DNA of 64,000 nucleotides. It comes from Rhizobium sp. BK399 (GTDB taxonomy: Bacteria > Pseudomonadota > Alphaproteobacteria > Rhizobiales > Rhizobiaceae). Of the stretch, positions 53,975-62,273 are shown in pieces. The position numbers were made by a program, and so were the translations under genes. The first letter of the stretch is position 1. Each line of letters opens with the position of its first letter. The stretch is from NCBI RefSeq assembly GCF_014194695.1, contig NZ_JACIAH010000008.1, positions 230,845-294,844 on the forward strand, read 5' to 3'. The notes below the pieces were generated by a model. The model did no database searches, was not told the DNA's origin, and was given only the letters and a program-made list of their open reading frames with translations.

Positions 53975-54646
53975 GTGCGGCTCGATCTTTCGGTTCTCTT
54001 GCCCCATCTCGGCTTTCTCGCGCATGGCGCGCTTTTGACGGCAGAGGCATGCGCACTGGCCCTCATCGGAAGCGTCGTGATGGGGGCATTCGTGGCGATC
54101 GCACGGACTTCCTCCTCGGCACTTCTGCAGCGGGTCTCCTGCCTCTACGTCGACATTTTCCGCAATGTGCCCTTCATCGTGCAGCTGTTCTTCTTCTACT
54201 ATGGTCTGCCCGAGGTCGGCATCTACATTGACGCGTTTACAACAGGCGTGATTGCGCTGTCGATCGCAGGCGGCGCCTATGCCTCCGACGTCATCCGTGC
54301 AGGCATTCTGGCTATCGATCAGGGCATCATCGAAGCTGCTGAGGTAAGCGGCCTGTCGCGGCGCGTTTTGTTCACGCGGATTGTCCTGCCGATCGCGCTG
54401 CGCACGTCGGTGCGCCCCCTCGGCTCGGTCCTCATCAACATGATCCTCACCTCCTCGATCCTCTCGACGATCACTTTGAATGAGCTCACCGGCTCTGCGC
54501 AGATCGTCGTATCGCAGACGTACCGCCCCTTTGAAGTCTACGTTGTTCTCCTCGTGGTCTATGCGGCATTGACCTACCTCGTCTCTCTCGCGATTGCGCT
54601 CCTCCACCGCCGCCTCAACCGTGACATGATGGAGGCTGTTACCTGA
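53975..54646 (+). CDS. Polar amino-acid ABC transporter permease
   Basis: Membrane subunit of 223 residues with five predicted segments, HisM/GlnP family. The typical DIFRNVPFIVQLFFFYYGLP and the coupling helix IIEAAEVSGLSRRVLFTRIV are present. It starts with GTG; the ribosome site is weak. It is followed by the second permease with a one-base overlap (TGATG). First gene of the LacI-controlled operon. Confidence 0.88.
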   Translation: MRLDLSVLLPHLGFLAHGALLTAEACALALIGSVVMGAFVAIARTSSSALLQRVSCLYVDIFRNVPFIVQLFFFYYGLPEVGIYIDAFTTGVIALSIAGGAYASDVIRAGILAIDQGIIEAAEVSGLSRRVLFTRIVLPIALRTSVRPLGSVLINMILTSSILSTITLNELTGSAQIVVSQTYRPFEVYVVLLVVYAALTYLVSLAIALLHRRLNRDMMEAVT

Positions 54647-55317
54647 TGCGTTTTACTGATTTCACGGCGTTCGACCTCGTCCTTCTCGCGCAAGGGCTCG
54701 GCGTCAATCTGGCCCTTTTCCTAGGAACGTCCCTGATCGGACTGGTGATCGGAATCGCGTGGGCGATCGTGCGTTACTACTGCGTGCCGGTGTTGAGCGC
54801 GTGCATCACCTTCTTTTCCGAGCTGCTGAAGAATTCACCGGTTCTGGTGCAGCTGTTCCTGGTGTTTTTCGGCCTGCCTGGCCTTCTCCACATCCGCGTC
54901 ACGCCCGTCACGGCGGCGGCGATCACCCTTTCCGCCAACACAGCCGCCTTCGTCTACGTCATTGCGGTCTCGGGCATCGAGTCAATCGGCCGGGATCAGC
55001 TCGAAGCGGCGCGTGTCTTTGGATTAAGCCGCCGGCAGGTGCTTCGTCATATCGTCGCGCCACAGGCGGCTGCATTTGCGGTCGGGCCTCTGATCGCTCT
55101 CCTCGTCAACCAGCTGCAGGTCACGTCGCTGATCTCGGTTATCGGCGTTGTCGACCTGACCAAGATCGGCAACATCCTGAACATGCGCACCCTAAAGCCA
55201 TTTGTCGTCTGGACGGCTGTTGGCCTGCTTTACTTCGCCGCCGCCAAGCTGGTCGCCTTTGTGGGATCGCGCTTCGAAAAACGCCTCCGCGCCCATAGCG
55301 CCTGGAGAGGGCTCTGA
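54646..55317 (+). CDS. Polar amino-acid ABC transporter permease
   Basis: Second membrane subunit, 223 residues, the same length as its partner. SELLKNSPVLVQLFLVFFGLP and the coupling helix QLEAARVFGLSRRQVLRHIV mark it as HisQ/GlnP type. It starts one base inside the upstream stop codon, and the ATPase start follows one base after its own stop. Probably a heterodimer with the preceding permease. Confidence 0.88.
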   Translation: MRFTDFTAFDLVLLAQGLGVNLALFLGTSLIGLVIGIAWAIVRYYCVPVLSACITFFSELLKNSPVLVQLFLVFFGLPGLLHIRVTPVTAAAITLSANTAAFVYVIAVSGIESIGRDQLEAARVFGLSRRQVLRHIVAPQAAAFAVGPLIALLVNQLQVTSLISVIGVVDLTKIGNILNMRTLKPFVVWTAVGLLYFAAAKLVAFVGSRFEKRLRAHSAWRGL

Positions 55318-55318
55318 A

Positions 55319-56053
55319 ATGATAAGAGTTGAAAACGTAAGGAAGTCCTTCGGTCAGACGCCTGTGCTCGACGGTGTCGATCTGACGATTGCGCCTGGCG
55401 AGGTTGTTTCGATTCTTGGCTCCTCGGGGTCGGGGAAGTCGACGCTGATCCGCTGCATCAACGGGCTGGAAAGGCTCAGCGGCGGCCGGATCATGGTCGA
55501 TGAATTCGACGTCAGCATGCCGAAGGAGCTTGCCGAAGCGCGGAAACGCTCCGGCACGGTCTTCCAGTTGTTCAACCTCTATCCGCATATGACTGTGCTC
55601 GGCAACATCACGCTTGCGCCGATCGAAGTGCTGAAGAAGCCCCGCGGCGAGGCTGAAGCCAGGGCGCGCGCCCTTCTGGAATCGGTCGGACTGGGCGGCA
55701 GGGCCGATGCCTACCCGGCGCAACTTTCTGGCGGTCAGCGCCAGCGCGTCGGCATCTGCCGCGCGCTTGCGATGCAGCCTCGCTACCTGCTGTTGGATGA
55801 AGTGACCAGCGCGCTTGATCCGGAGATGACAGCGGAAGTGCTCACAATTCTAGCCAAGCTCGCCCAGGACGGGACGACGATGCTCTTCGTCACGCACGAG
55901 GTCGAGTTTGCCAGGCAGATTTCGGACCGGATCGTGTTTCTCGACAAGGGCAAATTGCTGGTCGATCTCCCGACAAAAGACTTTTTCGACAACAGTGGTG
56001 GCATGGCGCAACCGCGTGTCGCCCAGTTCCTTTCCAAGATGCGCAAAGATTAG
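55319..56053 (+). CDS. Polar amino-acid ABC transporter ATP-binding protein (GlnQ type)
   Basis: ATPase of 244 residues. Walker A is GSSGSGKST, the signature LSGGQRQRVGI and Walker B LLLDEVTSALDPEMT. Length and motifs match GlnQ/HisP. The ATG follows the second permease directly (TGAAATGA). The hydrolase gene starts nine bases after its stop. Confidence 0.92.
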   Translation: MIRVENVRKSFGQTPVLDGVDLTIAPGEVVSILGSSGSGKSTLIRCINGLERLSGGRIMVDEFDVSMPKELAEARKRSGTVFQLFNLYPHMTVLGNITLAPIEVLKKPRGEAEARARALLESVGLGGRADAYPAQLSGGQRQRVGICRALAMQPRYLLLDEVTSALDPEMTAEVLTILAKLAQDGTTMLFVTHEVEFARQISDRIVFLDKGKLLVDLPTKDFFDNSGGMAQPRVAQFLSKMRKD

Positions 56054-56062
56054 AGGTGCTAG

Positions 56063-56980
56063 ATGCTGCTGTTGGCCAACAAAGAAGCCTGGCCGGGTTT
56101 TCCGACGTCCGTTGAAATGCTGCGCGATGGTGCAAACAGTCTCGATGCAATGGTCGCCGGGATCGGCAAGGTCGAGAGCGAAGTGAAAGTGCGGAGCGTG
56201 GGTTATGGCGGCTGGCCCAACATGCTTGGCAATATGGAGCTTGATGCCGCGGTCATGGACGGCAACACCCGCGAAGTCGGGACTGTCGGGGCCGTGCCCA
56301 ACACGCTGCCGGTCGCACGTCTTGCCCATGAAGTTATGAAGCGCCTCCCGCACGTCATGCTGACCGGTGACGGCGCCCGGCGCTTTGCCACCGAGATCGG
56401 CTTCGCAGAGGATGACGTGTTGTTCGAAGACAGCAAGAGGGTCTGGTGGGAGCGGCTGGAAAAGGAGCTGTCGGCGGAGGACCTCGCGAAATTTCCGGAC
56501 ATACCGCTCGCGCCGTTGAGCCGCGCGATTACCGATCCGGAGCGCGTTCGGGACACCACGGTGTTCCTGTCGGCGGATCCTGCACGCGGCATCCACGCGG
56601 CGACGTCAACTTCTGGCTGGGCATGGAAATATCCTGGCCGCCTTGGCGATAGCCCGATTCCGGGTGCCGGTTTCTACGCTGATAGTCGCTATGGGGCTGC
56701 CGCCTGCACGCACACTGGAGAAATGACAATGCGTTGTTCGACGGCTCGCACGGTCGTCCTTGCAATGAAGCTCGGCTATTCACTCACTGACGCGGTGAAA
56801 CTCGCTATCGACGAGCTCAATGAACTTTCCTCGGGCTTCCTGGCGGGCGTCGTGATCCATGCGGTCGATGCGAAGGGAAACCACGAGGTCGTGAACTTCA
56901 GATGCGAGGGCGAAATTCGCTACTGGCTCTGGGAGGACTCGATGCCCGAACCGGAACTGCGGGCAGCGAAACAGGCATAA
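56063..56980 (+). CDS. Aspartylglucosaminidase-like Ntn hydrolase (N4-glycosylasparaginase family)
   Basis: Protein of 305 residues in the asparaginase-2/glycosylasparaginase family. Members self-cleave to expose a catalytic Thr and split the amide between asparagine and a sugar, or an isoaspartyl bond. The early Trp (KEAWPGFPT), MELDAAVMDGNTREVGTVGAV, and the substrate motif GRLGDSPIPGAGFY (Arg and Asp) follow aspartylglucosaminidase closely. The Thr at the cleavage site is kept, but the usual HDTxG reads RDTTV, an unusual change. There is no signal peptide, so it is cytoplasmic, and it lies inside an amino-acid importer operon. GAGGTG precedes the ATG. Confidence 0.85.
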   Translation: MLLLANKEAWPGFPTSVEMLRDGANSLDAMVAGIGKVESEVKVRSVGYGGWPNMLGNMELDAAVMDGNTREVGTVGAVPNTLPVARLAHEVMKRLPHVMLTGDGARRFATEIGFAEDDVLFEDSKRVWWERLEKELSAEDLAKFPDIPLAPLSRAITDPERVRDTTVFLSADPARGIHAATSTSGWAWKYPGRLGDSPIPGAGFYADSRYGAAACTHTGEMTMRCSTARTVVLAMKLGYSLTDAVKLAIDELNELSSGFLAGVVIHAVDAKGNHEVVNFRCEGEIRYWLWEDSMPEPELRAAKQA

Positions 56981-56999
56981 TCAAAGAGGGAATGAAAAC

Positions 57000-57791
57000 A
57001 TGAAGCGCATTCTGACTACACTTGCCGCATTCGCCATTGTGGCAGGTTCTGCTCTCCCGTCGTTTGCGGGAATGATCGACGATATCCGATCGCGCGGAAC
57101 CGTTCGCATCGGAGTCTCGCTTGGCGGCGAGCCGATCGGCTTCCGTGACGCGCAGAACAATCCCGTCGGTTACGATGTCGATGTCGCGACGCAACTCGCC
57201 CAGAAGCTCGGAGTACCAGTGGAGTTCGTCGACGTTTCAGGCGATGCACGTATCTCTATGCTGGTTTCAGGCCAGATTGACCTCTCAGTTGCCAACACCT
57301 CCGCAACGCTGGAACGCGCCAAGACCGTGAACTTCACGATCCCCTACAATCGCGCCGGCTTGCGGGTCATCGTCCAGAAGGATTCGGGCATCAAGGAGTT
57401 GAAGGACCTCGCCGGGAAGAAGGTCGTCGTTGGTCGGGGAACGACGGGCGAGAGCTTCCTCAAAACGGCTGTCCCGGATGCAGAACTTGTCTACGTCGAT
57501 CAGTTTGCCCCAGACGGCGTCCTCCAATTGCAACAGAAGCGCGTCGACGCGGCGATCGAAGATTCTTCGCTGCTCGATTATCTGGCGACCAAAAATCCGT
57601 CGCTCGTGACCCTGCCGGGCCTCTACTCCAACGATCCAATCGGTATCGCCGTCGCCAAGGGAGACCCGGAATTCGTGCGGTGGCTCGACATGTTTGTCTC
57701 CGATTACATCCAGTCGGGCGCCTATGCGGCGAACTACAAGAAGTGGTGGGGTCCCGAATCTAACCCTCCTGCCTTGAACCCTCAGTGGTAG
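57000..57791 (+). CDS. Amino-acid ABC transporter substrate-binding protein (family 3)
   Basis: Periplasmic binding protein of 263 residues. The signal peptide MKRILTTLAAFAIVAGSALPSFA is clear. The family-3 pattern VRIGVSLGGEPIGFRDAQNN, GYDVDVATQLAQKLGV, VANTSATLERAKTVNF and GKKVVVGRGTTGESF is complete. In common polar amino-acid binders the ligand-carboxylate Arg lies in the SATLERAKTV segment, as here. It ends the operon, 20 bases after the hydrolase. Gene order, with the binding protein last, is unusual. The ligand could be a modified asparagine. Confidence 0.9.
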   Translation: MKRILTTLAAFAIVAGSALPSFAGMIDDIRSRGTVRIGVSLGGEPIGFRDAQNNPVGYDVDVATQLAQKLGVPVEFVDVSGDARISMLVSGQIDLSVANTSATLERAKTVNFTIPYNRAGLRVIVQKDSGIKELKDLAGKKVVVGRGTTGESFLKTAVPDAELVYVDQFAPDGVLQLQQKRVDAAIEDSSLLDYLATKNPSLVTLPGLYSNDPIGIAVAKGDPEFVRWLDMFVSDYIQSGAYAANYKKWWGPESNPPALNPQW

Positions 57792-57799
57792 GGCTACCA

Positions 57800-57826
57800 C
57801 GGGCTGCCTTCCGGCAGCCCGTTTTC
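57800..57826. terminator. Bidirectional terminator between the importer operon and lacI
   Basis: CGGGCTGCC-TTCC-GGCAGCCCG followed by TTTTC is a strong intrinsic terminator for the rightward operon. Both genes converge here. The leftward side has no A-run before the stem, so termination of lacI transcripts is less certain. Confidence 0.85.
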
Positions 57827-57828
57827 GT

Positions 57829-58830
57829 CTAGGCGGTCCGGCGGGGAACGAAACGGGTCGGCACAGTCACAGGGGGCTGGGAAGTCTTGAAAATGCCGGG
57901 ATTGGCAACGGCATCGACGATGTGGCGGACATAGAGCGCCTTGTCATAGCCAATCGACGAGATCGGATAGGCATCGAAATCGGTCAGGGACAGGTTGTCG
58001 AAACCATAGAGCCGGAAGCGCGTGGGTCGGCCATCGGGAAAATCGACCCGACGGACATCCAGGATTCCCATCGCCATCGCATCTGACGTGCAAAACACCG
58101 CATCGAGAGCGCTCAACCCTGTCAGTTCGATGGCGGCCGCATGCCCGCTTTCGTAGGAGTAGTCGCCCTGAACTGTTCGAATGAGGTCGATCCCGTAGCG
58201 TGCGAAGCACTCCTGGTAAGAGCGAATGCGGGCCTGCTCGACCGGAGAGGATGCACGACCCGTAACGAGAGCGGCACTGCGAACCCGTTTCGATGCGGCG
58301 TCAGCCACCGCTTCGGCGATGCCGGCCCGTTCGTCGGGGATGATGACGGGAGAGTACTGGTCGTGAAGGCCATTGAGCATGATGACATGATCGGAGCGGA
58401 ACATCCGCCGCACGGTCGGCGCGTCGGCAAAGTCGGAAAACACCAACGCGGCATCGACATGATAGGCCACCCCATTGCGCAAGAACTCTTCGACGCGCGC
58501 AACCGATCCGATACGGATCAAGATGACCTGCTTGCCGACGATCTGGATCTGATCGATGAGCCGGTCAAAGAGATCGAGGTCAGAGAGATCGTGAATGTGA
58601 TTGACCACTACGGCGACGAGATTCACTGTCTTGGTGGTCAGGCTTTGTGCGAGCAGGTTCGGCTGGTAGCCAAGGCGGGTGGCCGCTGCGATTACACGTT
58701 CTCTTTTCTCGGAGGACACCGGCCGGGGTTCGTTGGAAAGTGCCCGGCTTGCTACCGCACGCGAGACACCCGCCAAACGGGCAACGTCGGCAATCGTGGG
58801 AGGGGCGTCGCGGCTACTGTCATGATTCAT
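57829..58830 (-). CDS. LacI family transcriptional regulator
   Basis: Regulator of 333 residues. The N-terminal HTH TIADVARLAGVSRAVASRAL and hinge PNLLAQSLTTKTVNL are classical. The periplasmic-binding-like effector domain follows (AALVTGRASSPVEQARIRSY, DAVFCTSDAMAMGILD). LacI effectors are generally sugars or nucleosides, which is notable for a regulator placed beside an amino-acid importer. It converges on the importer operon and is divergent from the M24 gene. One operator candidate overlaps its own leader. Confidence 0.9.
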   Translation of the reverse strand: MNHDSSRDAPPTIADVARLAGVSRAVASRALSNEPRPVSSEKRERVIAAATRLGYQPNLLAQSLTTKTVNLVAVVVNHIHDLSDLDLFDRLIDQIQIVGKQVILIRIGSVARVEEFLRNGVAYHVDAALVFSDFADAPTVRRMFRSDHVIMLNGLHDQYSPVIIPDERAGIAEAVADAASKRVRSAALVTGRASSPVEQARIRSYQECFARYGIDLIRTVQGDYSYESGHAAAIELTGLSALDAVFCTSDAMAMGILDVRRVDFPDGRPTRFRLYGFDNLSLTDFDAYPISSIGYDKALYVRHIVDAVANPGIFKTSQPPVTVPTRFVPRRTA

Positions 58831-58834
58831 GTTC

Positions 58835-58844
58835 GAAAGCTTTC
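58835..58844. promoter_or_regulatory. LacI-type operator half at the regulator's own leader
   Basis: GAAAGCTTTC is a perfect ten-base palindrome with the same GAAA/TTTC arms as the operator at 53941-53956. It lies four bases upstream of the lacI start codon, overlapping its ribosome-site area. It could give autoregulation and also affect the divergent M24 gene. Confidence 0.5.
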
Positions 58845-58983
58845 CACCATTAAGAGGGTGATATCGCACCGCTCGGTGCTTCGGCTATGTTAATCTTCGG
58901 CTCCCCGGCGCCTGGCCCGCCACTATTCACGCTTTTTCTGCCTTCACCTTTGCCATGCCTTGATACTTGCTTGGAGGAACTTG

Positions 58984-60348
58984 ATGTCTGTCACGCTAGC
59001 CCCTGTTGCATTGCCCGATTTCGGCCCGATTGGACCGCAGCCGCAGGTTCCATCGGCAATTTATGATTTACGTGCGGTTGCCGCCTTCAATGCCGCGCGG
59101 ACTGACTGGCTTGTGGTCTATGCCGACCGTGAGCACTTCGGAAATATCATGCATCTCACCGGTTTCGAGCCGCGCTTCGAGGAAGCCCTGCTGCTGCTTG
59201 GTCCGGAAGGGCGTCGTGTGATCATCACCGGAAATGAGTCCGAAAGCTATGCGGCAATCGCCGGTCTCCCCGGGATCACCGTGCTGCGGGCGCAAACCTT
59301 GAGCCTTATGGGGCAGGATCGCAGTCAGGATCCGAAGTTGGCCGATCGGTTGCGCGATGCGGGACTAAAGGGCGGCGATTCTGTCGGCCTGGTCGGCTGG
59401 AAATATCTCGGACCTGACGAGGATGAGGACTACGGCCAGAGTTTCTTCGTCCCGCATTTCATTGTCAATGCGCTGCGGCGAGTAATCGGCCCGGCGGGAA
59501 CACTGCTTGATGCCACCCCTATCCTCATGCATCCGGAGAATGGTCATCGCGCAGTTGTCGATGTCGATCAACTCGCGGCGTTTGAGTGGGCGGCAGCGCG
59601 TTGCTCGCAGGCGCTGTTCAGGGTCGTTGCCGGAACTCGGGAGAACGAGACGGAATTTCAGGCGCTTGGGCATCTCGGCTACGAGGGAGATCCGACGAAC
59701 GTCCATACAATGTTTGCTTCAGCCAGTGTCGGCGAGACCATCATCGGCCTGAGAAGCCCCACGTCGCGCCGACTGAGAAAGGGCGATGGCGTGACGACAG
59801 CACTCGGTTACTGGGGTGCGCTGTCGTCGCGCGCTGGGCTGCTAACGGACTATGAAGAAACATTCCTGAAGCCTGCGAAAGCCTACTTCGAGGCTTTGAC
59901 GACGTGGTACGAGACGGCAGATATCGGCGTGACGGGCGGCGACCTCTTCGCCGCGGTTACCGAGAAACTTCAGTCCGCGGGTCTCGACTCGGCTCTAAAT
60001 CCTGGTCACCTCGGCAGCCACGAGGAATGGCTGCATTCACCAGTACGGCCCGGGTCGACTGAGCGTTTGCGATCCGGCATGCCGTTCCAGGTTGACGTGA
60101 TACCAGTACCAATGCCCGCGGGTTGGGCGCTCAACTGCGAAGACATGGTGGCCTTCGCGGATGCCAACATGCGCGAGGAGATACGTCAACGTCATCCGGA
60201 GATGCATGCGCGCATTCTTCTGCGGCGTTCTTTCATGGCGAACAAGCTCGGCGTGACACTCTCCGAGAATATTCTTCCGCTTTCGTCGACACCGCTTTAT
60301 CTGCCGCCGTTCTGGCTTAAGTCGGGGAGCGTTCTCGTGCGAGAATGA
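58984..60348 (+). CDS. M24 (Xaa-Pro peptidase/creatinase) fold protein, metal ligands degenerate
   Basis: Protein of 454 residues with the N-terminal creatinase domain and C-terminal pita-bread fold. GHLGSHEEWLH and GMPFQVDVIPVP, then LNCEDMVAFAD, match the last part of the M24 pattern. The first metal Asp pair appears lost: the usual D-x-G-x-x-x-x-G-Y segment reads TTALGYWGALSSRAGLLTD, and the Glu in the usual FTIEP is Val. Metal-dependent aminopeptidase activity is therefore doubtful; a creatinase-like C-N hydrolase is possible. TTGGAGGAAC is an excellent ribosome site. It shares the LacI divergent gap. Confidence 0.8.
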   Translation: MSVTLAPVALPDFGPIGPQPQVPSAIYDLRAVAAFNAARTDWLVVYADREHFGNIMHLTGFEPRFEEALLLLGPEGRRVIITGNESESYAAIAGLPGITVLRAQTLSLMGQDRSQDPKLADRLRDAGLKGGDSVGLVGWKYLGPDEDEDYGQSFFVPHFIVNALRRVIGPAGTLLDATPILMHPENGHRAVVDVDQLAAFEWAAARCSQALFRVVAGTRENETEFQALGHLGYEGDPTNVHTMFASASVGETIIGLRSPTSRRLRKGDGVTTALGYWGALSSRAGLLTDYEETFLKPAKAYFEALTTWYETADIGVTGGDLFAAVTEKLQSAGLDSALNPGHLGSHEEWLHSPVRPGSTERLRSGMPFQVDVIPVPMPAGWALNCEDMVAFADANMREEIRQRHPEMHARILLRRSFMANKLGVTLSENILPLSSTPLYLPPFWLKSGSVLVRE

Positions 60349-60384
60349 AGCCATGTATTGGCGCGACGGGCCGGAGTGTTTCTT

Positions 60385-60636
60385 TTACGTGGAGGTCTTT
60401 TGTTCGCATGTGTCGGCGTCGATGACTTTGAAGTCGCTTGAGCGCATCAGGCGGCCCATCGTCCGCAATCGTTCGATAAGCTCGCTGCCGTCGACCGACG
60501 CACGGGTCAACTCGAGCTGGCGGTACTCGCTGGATGCTTGGCTCCAATGGTCGCCACTGCGGCCGTTCGGTCTCCCTTCGGATTCCCAGAGTGCGTAGGC
60601 GCGTTGATTGATCCAGTCGTCCTTGCTGCGTGACAT
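60385..60636 (-). CDS. DUF2934 family protein
   Basis: Protein of 83 residues. The DUF2934 signature, RAYALWESEGRPNGRSGDHW, lies near the N-terminus. These small proteins are common in Rhizobiales and have no known function. The remainder is charged and has no membrane segment. It stands alone in a gap between the M24 gene and the VOC gene. Confidence 0.75.
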   Translation of the reverse strand: MSRSKDDWINQRAYALWESEGRPNGRSGDHWSQASSEYRQLELTRASVDGSELIERLRTMGRLMRSSDFKVIDADTCEQKTST

Positions 60637-60750
60637 GCCGGCCTCAGCTGTGGAAAGGTGTATCGATTCCTTCAGGCTGACAAATGGGCATTACTGGTTC
60701 GTTACTGCAGTGCAAAAAGCGCCTGCTGCGACATCTCTTTGGCGTATTGA

Positions 60751-61164
60751 TCAACCGGGGCTCAGCTCATTGCGCCGTTCTGCGAGTTCGACGGTGATAC
60801 CGTCGGGATCGCGCAGGAACGCCACCCGATCGATTATCTCGGAATTCACGGCGGGACGGGGCCTCTCCCTTACCGCCGCGCCGGCCGCTTCGAGTTTGGC
60901 GAAACTTTCATCGACGCTATCAACGAGGAAGGTAATATGCAGGACTCCCGACGTTGCGGGCGCCAGATCCAAAGCGGCAGCGGCGCCGTCAGGCGGCGCG
61001 AAGATCTCGAGCATGCCATTGCCCGTATCGAGAAACGCCACTTCCGTGCCGTTGGCCATTGTCTTCCGCAAGCGCAGGCGCAGACCCAGGAGATCACAAT
61101 AGAAGGCAAGTGACCGGTCCATGTGGCCAGTCACCATGCCGACGTGCTCGAAGCTCTTGATCAT
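60751..61164 (-). CDS. VOC family (glyoxalase-like) protein
   Basis: Protein of 137 residues with two beta-alpha-beta-beta-beta modules. Metal-ligand positions are the early His in FEHVGMVTGHMDRS, the Glu of MLEIFAPP, the His in GVLHITFLV and the final Glu in DGITVELAE, all present. It could be a lactoylglutathione lyase, epimerase or ring-cleaving dioxygenase. Its ATG overlaps the preceding dehydrogenase stop by four bases, so it belongs to a three-gene operon with both Gfo/Idh/MocA enzymes. Confidence 0.82.
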   Translation of the reverse strand: MIKSFEHVGMVTGHMDRSLAFYCDLLGLRLRLRKTMANGTEVAFLDTGNGMLEIFAPPDGAAAALDLAPATSGVLHITFLVDSVDESFAKLEAAGAAVRERPRPAVNSEIIDRVAFLRDPDGITVELAERRNELSPG

Positions 61165-62264
61165 GCCTCAGACCCGGAAGCCAGGCGATCCTCCTCCTCC
61201 GGCAACCAGGACCGGTAGAGAGGATGATCAGACAGGATTGGCAGCGAAGTCGGCTTACCGGTCCGCTGCGAATGATAGGCCGCCGTGACCAGTTCCAGTG
61301 AGTTGCGAGCGTCCTCCAAGGTTACCGGTGGCTCGCCACCGGTGGTCAATGCACGATGAAAGAGTTCGAATTGTCTCGTGTAACCGTCTTCGTGGACGAC
61401 ATAGGCGGCCAGAGCGTCATCGACACGCTTCTGGTGGTCCTCCGTCCCGGCAATAAAAGTCCATGGGTCTCGACCCATCGTGTAAGGCTCGAGGATACTT
61501 TCTGCTACGAGATCCGAGAAGCAGAACCGCAGGCGGGAGATTTCCTTCCGGGAGCCGAGTGTCATCGACAGCGTTGCCAGGGATCCATTCTTCATCTTCA
61601 CCGAAATGGCTGCAGTGTCTTCAACCTGGATCGGATTTACGAGTGTCGCCCCGTAGGAGAATATTTCGGAGCATGCGCCGTGCACGTAGTTCAGCATGTC
61701 ATGAGCGTGAATTGCGTGGCCAAGCAAACCGCCTCCGAGCTCAGTGACCCACTTCCCGCGCCAGGGCACAGCATAATAGTCTGGCCCACGCCACCAGTGC
61801 GTTTCGATTGTGGTGAGGAATGGAGTACCTGTCAGGCCGAGATCGATCAGCATCTTCAGCTTTTGAAGTCCCGATCCGTAGCGGTACTGGAAGATAGGCA
61901 TCAGTTGCGGACCTTCGGCGCGCGCCACTATGCGGGCCATTTCGTCCACCTCGGCAATCGAGCCAAACAGCGGCTTTTCACAGATCACGTGTTTTCCGGC
62001 TTCGAGCGCCTTGCGGCATAGTTCGAAATGTGAACCTGGCGGAGTGCAGATATCGATAACGTCGAGATCCGCACGAGCGATCATCGTTTCTGCATCCTGG
62101 GTATATTCCGGTATTCCAAACTCATCACAAAGTGACCGACCACGCTCCTCGTCCAACGAGCAAAGAACGGCAACGTCAAACAGGTCCTTGTTCCACGCGA
62201 ACCCGGTTAGGTGGCGGGATGCGATACCTGCTCCGATGACACCAACGCGAAACTTCTTGGGCAT
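61161..62264 (-). CDS. Gfo/Idh/MocA family dehydrogenase
   Basis: Protein of 367 residues with the Rossmann motif GVIGAGIASRHL and the CEKPLFG segment near residue 97. The middle GGGLLGHAIHAHDMLNYVHG carries the conserved His and Asp. It is the middle gene of the operon: the next dehydrogenase stop lies nine bases upstream, and the VOC gene overlaps its end. Substrate unknown; probably a sugar or inositol derivative. Confidence 0.87.
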   Translation of the reverse strand: MPKKFRVGVIGAGIASRHLTGFAWNKDLFDVAVLCSLDEERGRSLCDEFGIPEYTQDAETMIARADLDVIDICTPPGSHFELCRKALEAGKHVICEKPLFGSIAEVDEMARIVARAEGPQLMPIFQYRYGSGLQKLKMLIDLGLTGTPFLTTIETHWWRGPDYYAVPWRGKWVTELGGGLLGHAIHAHDMLNYVHGACSEIFSYGATLVNPIQVEDTAAISVKMKNGSLATLSMTLGSRKEISRLRFCFSDLVAESILEPYTMGRDPWTFIAGTEDHQKRVDDALAAYVVHEDGYTRQFELFHRALTTGGEPPVTLEDARNSLELVTAAYHSQRTGKPTSLPILSDHPLYRSWLPEEEDRLASGSEA

Positions 62265-62273
62265 GTGGGTTCC

